Assembly (NCBI GenBank): GCA_025964065.1
Contig: JAOPZO010000182.1
Span: 1-6,510 of the forward strand
Direction: 5' to 3'
DNA length: 6,510 nt
From: Solirubrobacterales bacterium
Lineage (GTDB): Bacteria; Actinomycetota; Thermoleophilia; Solirubrobacterales; Solirubrobacteraceae
Under the pieces are notes generated by a model that saw only the letters and a program-made list of their open reading frames with translations, was not told where the DNA came from and made no database searches. A program made the position numbers and the translations under genes. Below are positions 1 to 4,926 of this stretch, piece after piece (position 1 is the stretch's first letter; each line of letters begins with the position of its first letter).

Positions 1-101
1 GCGCGCTCCATGAGCTCGATGCCGGGCGTCCCGGCGGCGATGGCCGCGGCGTCCGCGGCGCGCATGGCATCGGCGTCGGGGAGCGCCGTCAGGCCGGTCA
101 C
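1..101 (-). CDS. nnr: NAD(P)H-hydrate epimerase / possible bifunctional Nnr, N-terminal fragment (runs off the left edge)
   Basis: Only the first 33 codons are inside the window. They begin at a GTG (99-101) and match the start of the YjeF_N (NAD(P)H-hydrate epimerase) domain: a LPDADAMRAADAAA stretch, then GTPGIELMER. In this family that is the N-terminal helix ending in the conserved (L/V)MERAG motif. The epimerase interconverts R and S forms of damaged, hydrated NAD(P)H; in many bacteria it is fused to an ADP/ATP-dependent dehydratase that restores NAD(P)H. Whether the second domain is present cannot be seen here. The start overlaps the acpS stop as GTGA, so the two are probably translationally coupled. 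An acpS-nnr neighbourhood is common in bacteria and supports the call. No catalytic residues are visible in this fragment. Confidence 0.78.
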   Translation of the reverse strand, partial: MTGLTALPDADAMRAADAAAIAAGTPGIELMER

Positions 102-463
102 GACGCCGACCGGTCGAGGACGGCGACGGCGCCGGCCATCGCGCGGGTGTGGGTGAGCGAGACCTCGACGCGCACCCCGAGCTCCGCCGCGCGGGCGGCG
201 ACCGCGCCGTGCAGGACCACGCCGACGTCCGTGCTGCCACCCCCGGAGACCTCGATGAGCTGCGGCGAGAAGACGTCGAGTCCGAGGGCCTTCGTGACGG
301 CCTCCTTCGCGCAGAACCGTGCTGCGAGGTGCTGCGCGGGGCGGGCGCGGGACGCCGCGTAGGTCCGCTCCCCCTCCGTGAAGAGCTTGTGCGCGAGACC
401 GGGCCGCCGCGCGAGGGCGGCCTCCATGCGCTCGATCTCCAGCAGGTCCAGTCCGACGGGCAC
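98..463 (-). CDS. acpS: Holo-[acyl-carrier-protein] synthase (AcpS-type phosphopantetheinyl transferase)
   Basis: Transfers 4'-phosphopantetheine from CoA to the conserved serine of acyl carrier protein, activating it for fatty acid synthesis; cytosolic, usually a trimer. The product is 121 residues, the usual AcpS length. Family motifs are VGLDLLEIERM (residues 3-13, with metal ligand Asp6), RFCAKEAVTKALG (49-61, with metal ligand Glu54) and the C-terminal VSLTHTRAMAGAVAVL strand. The open frame extends 15 codons further to a GTG at 508. I chose the GTG at 461-463 because AGGAGG sits 6 bases before it and the conserved domain starts immediately. The gene follows glmM after 77 bases, and its TGA overlaps the GTG of the downstream nnr gene by 4 bases. 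No damaged residue is visible. Confidence 0.95.
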   Translation of the reverse strand: MPVGLDLLEIERMEAALARRPGLAHKLFTEGERTYAASRARPAQHLAARFCAKEAVTKALGLDVFSPQLIEVSGGGSTDVGVVLHGAVAARAAELGVRVEVSLTHTRAMAGAVAVLDRSAS

Positions 464-469
464 GGGGCG

Positions 470-475
470 CCTCCT
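470..475 (-). promoter_or_regulatory. Ribosome binding site of acpS (AGGAGG)
   Basis: A perfect AGGAGG on the minus strand lies 6 bases upstream of the GTG at 461-463. It decides the start in favour of the 121-residue protein over the longer 136-residue reading, whose own GTG at 508 has no such site. Confidence 0.85.
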
Positions 476-490
476 GCCTGGGTTTGTCGC

Positions 491-506
491 GGCGCGACCT
501 TGCGCC
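491..506 (-). other. Small hairpin in the glmM-acpS gap
   Basis: GGCGC (5-base arm), a 6-base loop and GCGCC form a 5 bp stem within the 77-base gap between glmM and acpS, 28 bases before the acpS start. There is no T-run after it, so it is not a convincing intrinsic terminator. It may be chance in GC-rich DNA, a processing site or a weak attenuator. The rest of the gap shows only a possible -10 (TAGCCT on the minus strand, 521-526) without a credible -35. Confidence 0.2.
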
Positions 507-540
507 ACGTCCGGAAGCCGAGGCTACCAGCGCCCCGGGG

Positions 541-1875
541 CTAGGCGGTGAGGCGCTCCACGATGGCCACGAGCCGCCCGCAGACCGCGTCGGTCTCCTC
601 GACGGTCGGGGCCTCGACCATCACGCGGACGAGCTGCTCGGTCCCGCTGGGGCGCACGAGCACCCGGCCTCGGCCGGCCAGCTCGCCGTTCGCGGTGGCC
701 GTCGCCTCGAGGAGCTCCTCCGAGGCCATGACGCCGTCGCGGTCGCCCACGCGGACGTTCACGAGCTTCTGCGGGATCTTCTCCATGGCATGACGGTCCG
801 CCAGGTCGCCGCCCGCGAGCGCCTCGAGCGTGAGCAGCGCGGCGGCGATGCCGTCACCGGACGGGACGAAGCCCATGTCGATGATGTGGCCCGACTGCTC
901 GCCCCCGAGGCTCCAGCCCCGGGCGCGCAGCTCCTCGAGGACGTAACGGTCGCCGACCTTCGTCGTCGCGCACTCCACGCCCGCCGCCCGCATGGCGCCG
1001 AAGAAGCCGTAGTTCGTCATGACGGTGACCGCGACGCCGCCCCCGTTCAGCTTCCCGTTCGCACGCAGGTGCAGCGCGGCCAGGGCGATGAGCTCGTCGC
1101 CGTCCACGACGACGCCGTGGCGATCCACGGCGAGCAGGCGGTCGCCGTCCCCGTCGAACGCGAAGCCGAGGTCGTGGCCGCCGGCCGCGACCACCTCCCC
1201 GAGCGCGGCGACGTGCGTGGAGCCGCAGCCGTCGTTGATGTTGCGGCCGTCGGGAGCGTCCGCGACGACCGTGGGCTCCGCGCCGAGGCGCCGGAAGATC
1301 TCCGGGGCGGCGCGGTGTGTCGCGCCGTTGGCGCAGTCCAGGACGACGTCGAGCCCCGTGAGGTCGAGCGCCTCGAAGCGCGTGTGCAGTGCCCGCAGGT
1401 AGTCCTCGTGGGTGCCGTGCAGCGCGCGGATGCTGCCGATCCCGCCCGGGGTCACCCCGTCGTCGGCCTCGAGCCGCTGCTCGATCGCGAGCTCCGTGGC
1501 GTCGGAGAGCTTGAAGCCGTCCGCGCCGAAGAACTTGATGCCGTTGTCGCGGTACGGGTTGTGCGACGCGGAGATGACCGCGGCGACGTCGAGCCCGTAG
1601 CGGCCGAGGAGCAGCGGTGCCGCCGGGGTGGGCAGGACGCCGCCGAGGAGCACCTCGCCCCCGACGCTCGCGATCCCTGCGGCGAGCGCCGACTCGAGCA
1701 TCTCGCCCGACTCGCGCGTGTCCCGGATGACCAGGACCCGCGGGGCGGAGGCCGGCGCGCCCTCGCGCGCCGCCGCCTCCTGCGTGACGGCGCGGCCCAG
1801 GCGGAGCGCCAGCTCCGCCGTGAGGACCTCGCCCGCCACGCCACGGACCCCGTCCGTGCCGAACAGCTTCCGCAT
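541..1875 (-). CDS. glmM: Phosphoglucosamine mutase GlmM
   Basis: Converts glucosamine-6-phosphate to glucosamine-1-phosphate in the cytosol, feeding UDP-GlcNAc synthesis for peptidoglycan. The 444-residue length is standard for GlmM. All four alpha-phosphohexomutase domains are complete: N-terminal FGTDGVRG (5-12), the phosphoserine loop ISASHNP (101-107; Ser104 is the expected phosphorylated residue), the metal loop FDGDGDR (240-246; Asp241, Asp243, Asp245), the sugar-recognition loop GEQSGH (325-330) and the C-terminal phosphate-binding RPSGTE (408-413). FGTDGVRG and the length favour GlmM over phosphomannomutase. The ATG lies 6 bases after the rpsI stop and has no clear Shine-Dalgarno sequence, so it probably depends on translation from rpsI. 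The rplM-rpsI-glmM order is typical of Actinomycetota. Stop codon is TAG. Confidence 0.97.
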   Translation of the reverse strand: MRKLFGTDGVRGVAGEVLTAELALRLGRAVTQEAAAREGAPASAPRVLVIRDTRESGEMLESALAAGIASVGGEVLLGGVLPTPAAPLLLGRYGLDVAAVISASHNPYRDNGIKFFGADGFKLSDATELAIEQRLEADDGVTPGGIGSIRALHGTHEDYLRALHTRFEALDLTGLDVVLDCANGATHRAAPEIFRRLGAEPTVVADAPDGRNINDGCGSTHVAALGEVVAAGGHDLGFAFDGDGDRLLAVDRHGVVVDGDELIALAALHLRANGKLNGGGVAVTVMTNYGFFGAMRAAGVECATTKVGDRYVLEELRARGWSLGGEQSGHIIDMGFVPSGDGIAAALLTLEALAGGDLADRHAMEKIPQKLVNVRVGDRDGVMASEELLEATATANGELAGRGRVLVRPSGTEQLVRVMVEAPTVEETDAVCGRLVAIVERLTA

Positions 1876-1881
1876 TGGCGC

Positions 1882-2706
1882 CTAGCGCTTGGAGAACTGC
1901 GGCTTCTTGCGGGCCTTCTTGAGGCCGGCCTTCTTGCGCTCCTTGACGCGCGCGTCACGCGTCAGGAAGCCGCGCTTCTTGAGCTCGCCGCGGAGGTTCG
2001 GGTCCGCCTCGAGCAGCGCGCGGGAGATCCCGTGACGCAGCGCGCCGGCCTGCGAGGAGACCCCGCCGCCGTGGATGCGGACGTCGACGTCCATGCGGTC
2101 GTCGTAGCCGACGGCCTCGAGCGGCTGGCGGATGTTCCGCTGCAGCGTCGGGCGCGGGAAGAACACGTCGAGCGTCTTGCCGTTGACGAGGTAGACGCCG
2201 GTGCCGGGCTTCAGGATGACGCGGGCGACGGCCGTCTTGCGCTTGCCGGTCGCGCGGTAGCGCGCGCCCTCGGCGAGCACGATGGACGCGGCGATGGGCT
2301 CCGCGTGCAGGTCCTCGTCCTCGTCGGAGCCGTCGGAGTCGCCGTCCTCGTCGCCCTTGCCCTCCTCGCCGTCGAGGACGATGTCGACCTCGAGGTCCAT
2401 GCCGGGGATGGCGGGCTTGACGCGGGGCGTCTCGGGCTCGTCGTCCTCGAGGTCCTCGTCCTCGGAGACGTTCGCGTCCGGCGCGACGTCGGCGGCCAGC
2501 TCGGGGGCCGGGTCGCCCGGGGCGCTCGCGGCGGCCGGGTCGGGCACGGCGACCGCCTCGGGGGCGGCCTCCTCGGTACCGACGGCGGGCTGCTCGTCCT
2601 CGGCCGGGACCGGCACCTGGGCGGCGGCGGTCTCCTCCGCGGCGGTCTGCTGCTCGGTGGGGTCGACGGCGTTCTCGTCGTCGGCCGGGGGCGTCTGGTC
2701 GGCCAT
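1882..2706 (-). CDS. rpsI: Small-subunit ribosomal protein S9 with a long acidic N-terminal extension
   Basis: S9 (uS9) is a 30S head protein whose C-terminal tail reaches the P-site tRNA. The product is 274 residues against roughly 130 in typical S9. The S9 domain proper is residues about 149-274: it begins YRATGKRKTAVARV, contains IHGGGVSSQAGALRHGISRAL (split here as IHGGGVSSQAG, 211-221, then ALRHGISRAL, 222-231), and ends with the basic KKPQFSKR whose last Lys-Arg is the conserved tRNA-contacting end. Residues 1-140 are an Ala/Pro/Asp/Glu-rich, presumably disordered extension with 45 Asp/Glu and only 3 Lys/Arg. Its densest blocks are SEDEDLEDDE (81-90) and GDEDGDSDGSDEDED (118-132). The ATG overlaps the rplM TAA as TAATG, with GGAG 11 bases upstream, which supports the long reading. 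Shorter N-terminal extensions on actinobacterial S9 are known; this one seems unusually large. Confidence 0.96.
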   Translation of the reverse strand: MADQTPPADDENAVDPTEQQTAAEETAAAQVPVPAEDEQPAVGTEEAAPEAVAVPDPAAASAPGDPAPELAADVAPDANVSEDEDLEDDEPETPRVKPAIPGMDLEVDIVLDGEEGKGDEDGDSDGSDEDEDLHAEPIAASIVLAEGARYRATGKRKTAVARVILKPGTGVYLVNGKTLDVFFPRPTLQRNIRQPLEAVGYDDRMDVDVRIHGGGVSSQAGALRHGISRALLEADPNLRGELKKRGFLTRDARVKERKKAGLKKARKKPQFSKR

Positions 2707-3140
2707 TACTTGGCGATCTCCATCTGGACGGGCATCTGGGCGGCGTGCGGGTGCTCGGGACCCGCGTACACCTTGAGCTTGGTGATCTGCTTCCGGGCCA
2801 GGCGGTTGCGCGGGAGCATCCCCTTGACGGCCTTGCGGATGACTTCCTCGGGACGGCGGTCGAGCATCTCCTCGAGCGTCCGCGACTTGATCCCGCCGGG
2901 GTAGCCCGAGTGGCGGTAGTACCGCTTCTCGGTCCGCTTGGAGCCCGTGACGGTGATCTTCTCCGCGTTGATCACGACGACGAAGTCGCCCGTGTCCACA
3001 TGCGGGGTGTACTCGGGCTTGCGCTTGCCCCGGAGGGCATCGGCGATCTGGGTCGCGAGACGCCCGAGGGTCTGGCCCTCGGCATCCACGACGAGCCAGT
3101 TGCGCTCGCGGTTCTCTGAGTTTGCGACGTAGGTCTTCAC
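2706..3140 (-). CDS. rplM: Large-subunit ribosomal protein L13
   Basis: L13 (uL13) is an early-assembling 50S protein that binds 23S rRNA. The 144-residue product has the family's usual length and hallmarks: NWLVVDAEGQTLGRLAT (14-30), RGKRKPEYTPHVDTGDFVVV (37-56), TEKRYYRHSGYPGGIK (70-85), a KGMLPRN motif near 107, and a C-terminal LKVYAGPEHPHAAQ. The start is a GTG (3138-3140); no other start lies near it and the domain begins at once. Only a weak AGAG precedes it. It is the first gene of the rplM-rpsI-glmM-acpS-nnr run and overlaps rpsI by one base (TAATG). In E. coli L13 represses its own operon by binding the leader mRNA; the hairpin upstream here could serve a similar role, but that is only inference. 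Confidence 0.97.
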   Translation of the reverse strand: MKTYVANSENRERNWLVVDAEGQTLGRLATQIADALRGKRKPEYTPHVDTGDFVVVINAEKITVTGSKRTEKRYYRHSGYPGGIKSRTLEEMLDRRPEEVIRKAVKGMLPRNRLARKQITKLKVYAGPEHPHAAQMPVQMEIAK

Positions 3141-3154
3141 AGAAGCTCTGGTGT

Positions 3155-3180
3155 TTCGGAGAGGAGCCGCTCGTTCCGAA
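3155..3180 (-). promoter_or_regulatory. Leader hairpin upstream of rplM, possible ribosomal-protein autoregulatory site
   Basis: On the minus strand TTCGGA (3180-3175) pairs perfectly with TCCGAA (3160-3155). An inner GAG-CGG-CTC can pair above a small internal loop. The structure ends 14 bases before the rplM GTG. A position this close to the start fits a translational control site, such as L13 feedback, but the shape was not compared with any known L13 leader. Confidence 0.35.
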
Positions 3181-3224
3181 GCAGCGGCAGGGAGGTGCGC
3201 GCGCAGGCTGCGCGGCGGCGACGG

Positions 3225-3230
3225 AGTGTA
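3225..3230 (-). promoter_or_regulatory. Possible -10 element of the rplM operon promoter
   Basis: TACACT on the minus strand fits the TANNNT pattern of primary sigma -10 elements and is one of few AT-containing spots in the 145-base guaA-rplM gap. The region 17-18 bases upstream reads GGTCGC/CGGTCG, a poor -35. If used, transcription would begin near 3218 and give a leader of about 78 bases containing the hairpin at 3155-3180. Confidence 0.35.
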
Positions 3231-3240
3231 GCGGCCTGGT

Positions 3241-3277
3241 GCCGCGGGCGACCGCCGCCCTCGCGGGCCGCCGCGGC
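3241..3277 (-). terminator. GC-rich inverted repeats just after guaA, possible terminator without a U-tract
   Basis: Starting 9 bases after the guaA stop, two 7-base arms (GCCGCGG at 3241-3247 and CCGCGGC at 3271-3277) are complementary across 23 bases. Inside is a second stem, GGGCG/CGCCC with a 5-base loop (3246-3260), which competes with the outer arm. There is no T-run on the exit side. High-GC actinobacterial terminators often lack one, but GC-rich DNA also makes such repeats by chance. Confidence 0.27.
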
Positions 3278-3285
3278 CGCCGGCC

Positions 3286-4926
3286 TCACTCCCATTCGAT
3301 GGTGCCCGGCGGCTTGCTCGTGATGTCGAGCACCACGCGGTTGACCTCGCGCAGCTCGCCGATCATCCGGGCCGCGATCTGCTCGAGCAGGTCGTACGGC
3401 AGGCGCGCCCAGTCGGCGGTCATCGCGTCGTCGGAGGTCACGGCGCGGATGACCACGACATAGCCGTAGGTGCGCTCGTCGCCCTGGACGCCCACGGTGC
3501 GGACGTCGGGCAGGACGCAGAACGACTGCCACAGCTCGCGATAGAGCCCCGCGCCGCGGATCTCGTCCTGCAGGATCGCGTCGGCGTCGCGCAGGAGGTC
3601 GAGGCGGTCCTTCGTCGCCTCGCCGCCGACGACGCGGATCGCGAGGCCCGGGCCCGGGAAGGGCTGGCGCCAGACGAGGCGCTCGGGCAGCCCGAGCTCC
3701 GCGCCCACGGCCCGGACCTCGTCCTTGAAGAGCGCGCGGAGCGGCTCGACCAGGGCGAACTCGATGTCGTCGGGCAGGCCACCCACGTTGTGGTGGGATT
3801 TGATCGTCGAGGTGCCCGTGCCGCCGCCGGACTCGATGACGTCGGAGTACAGGGTCCCCTGGACGAGGAACTTCGCCCCGACACCGTCCTCGGCGAGCTT
3901 CGCCGCCTCCTCCTCGAAGACGCGGATGAACTCCGTGCCGATGAGCTTGCGCTTCGTCTCGGGGTCCGAGACGCCCTTGAGCTTCGCGAGGAACCGCTCC
4001 TCGGCGTCCACGGCGACGAGCGGCACCTGGAAGGTGTCCCGGAAGGTCTTGACGACCTGGGCGCCCTCGTCCTTGCGCATCATCCCGTGGTCGACGAAGA
4101 CGCACGTGAGCTGGTCCCCGATCGCCCGGTGGACGAGAAGTGCCGCGACGCTCGAGTCCACGCCGCCCGAGAGCCCGCAGATGACCTTGGCGTCGCCGAC
4201 CTGCTCGCGCACGCGGGCGATCTGCTCCTCGACGATGGAGGCGGCGCTCCAGGTGAGGTCGCAGCCGCAGATGTCCCCGAGGAAGGTCTTGAGGACCTCC
4301 TGGCCGTAGGGCGTGTGGACGACCTCCGGGTGGTACTGGATGCCGTAGATGCCGCGTTCGACGTCCTCGAGGGCCGCCACGGGCGACATGGTCGAGGAGG
4401 CGAGCGCGGTGAACCCGGGCGGCGCGGTGTAGACCGTGTCGCGGTGGCTCATCCAGCACGCCTGCTCCGCCGGGAGCCCCGCGAGGAGCCGGCCCGGCTC
4501 GGTCACGGTGAGCGTGGAGCGGCCGTACTCGCCCGTCGCCGCGCTCTCGACCCGCGCGCCGAGGTCGTGCGCGATGAGCTGCATGCCGTAGCAGATGCCC
4601 AGCACCGGGATGCCGAGCTCGAGCAGCTCCTGCTCGAGCTTGGGCGCCCCGTCGGCGTACACCGACGCGGGGCCGCCGCTGAGGATCAGGCCCTTCGGCT
4701 TGCGCTTGCGGACCTCTTCCACCCCGACGTGGTGCGGGAGCAGCTCGGAGAAGACGCCGCACTCGCGCACGCGGCGCGCGATGAGCTGGGAGTACTGCCC
4801 GCCGTAGTCGAGGACGACGACCTCGTCGAGGTGCGTGCCCGACGGCCCGACCTCGATCGGGGCGGACTCGTCTGCGAGCTCCGCCGCGACCGAGGAGGCC
4901 GTGACCTGGCCGTCCGGGTGCGCCAC
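3286..4926 (-). CDS. guaA: GMP synthase (glutamine-hydrolysing)
   Basis: Aminates XMP to GMP using glutamine and ATP, the last step of GMP synthesis; cytosolic dimer. Residues about 35-220 are the class I glutamine amidotransferase domain: DYGGQYSQLIARR (40-52), nucleophile Cys112 in GICYGMQL, and His199/Glu201 in YHPEV complete the triad. Residues about 225-400 are the ATP pyrophosphatase domain with P-loop LSGGVDSS (252-259). The C-terminal dimerisation domain has RQPFPGPGLAIRV and ends with the canonical KPPGTIEWE. The GTG at 4924-4926 is the only in-frame start between the upstream TAG and the domain. It gives 546 residues, including about 33 extra at the N-terminus (E. coli GuaA has 525). 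The start shares a base with the guaB3 stop (TAGTG) and has no Shine-Dalgarno, so coupled reinitiation is likely. Confidence 0.97.
   Translation of the reverse strand: MAHPDGQVTASSVAAELADESAPIEVGPSGTHLDEVVVLDYGGQYSQLIARRVRECGVFSELLPHHVGVEEVRKRKPKGLILSGGPASVYADGAPKLEQELLELGIPVLGICYGMQLIAHDLGARVESAATGEYGRSTLTVTEPGRLLAGLPAEQACWMSHRDTVYTAPPGFTALASSTMSPVAALEDVERGIYGIQYHPEVVHTPYGQEVLKTFLGDICGCDLTWSAASIVEEQIARVREQVGDAKVICGLSGGVDSSVAALLVHRAIGDQLTCVFVDHGMMRKDEGAQVVKTFRDTFQVPLVAVDAEERFLAKLKGVSDPETKRKLIGTEFIRVFEEEAAKLAEDGVGAKFLVQGTLYSDVIESGGGTGTSTIKSHHNVGGLPDDIEFALVEPLRALFKDEVRAVGAELGLPERLVWRQPFPGPGLAIRVVGGEATKDRLDLLRDADAILQDEIRGAGLYRELWQSFCVLPDVRTVGVQGDERTYGYVVVIRAVTSDDAMTADWARLPYDLLEQIAARMIGELREVNRVVLDITSKPPGTIEWE

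Noticed and set aside
464..508. A longer AcpS starting at the GTG at 508
   Set aside because: The extra 15 residues are Arg/Ala-rich and not part of the family, and the AGGAGG before the GTG at 463 would fall inside the gene.
2282..2776. A Ser-rich plus-strand frame opposite the acidic part of rpsI, first considered as a surface protein
   Set aside because: Runs of serine are simply the reverse reading of the GAG/GAC-rich acidic extension; there is no signal peptide or binding site.
484..2904. An 806-codon open frame on the plus strand opposite glmM, rpsI and part of rplM
   Set aside because: It is antisense to three clear housekeeping genes. Its Arg/Asp/Glu/Val/Leu-rich, repetitive product resembles no family and is what the reverse reading of high-GC codons produces.
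3137..4762. A 541-codon minus-strand frame overlapping guaA
   Set aside because: Arg/Pro/Ala-rich low-complexity product in an alternative frame of guaA with no recognisable motif.
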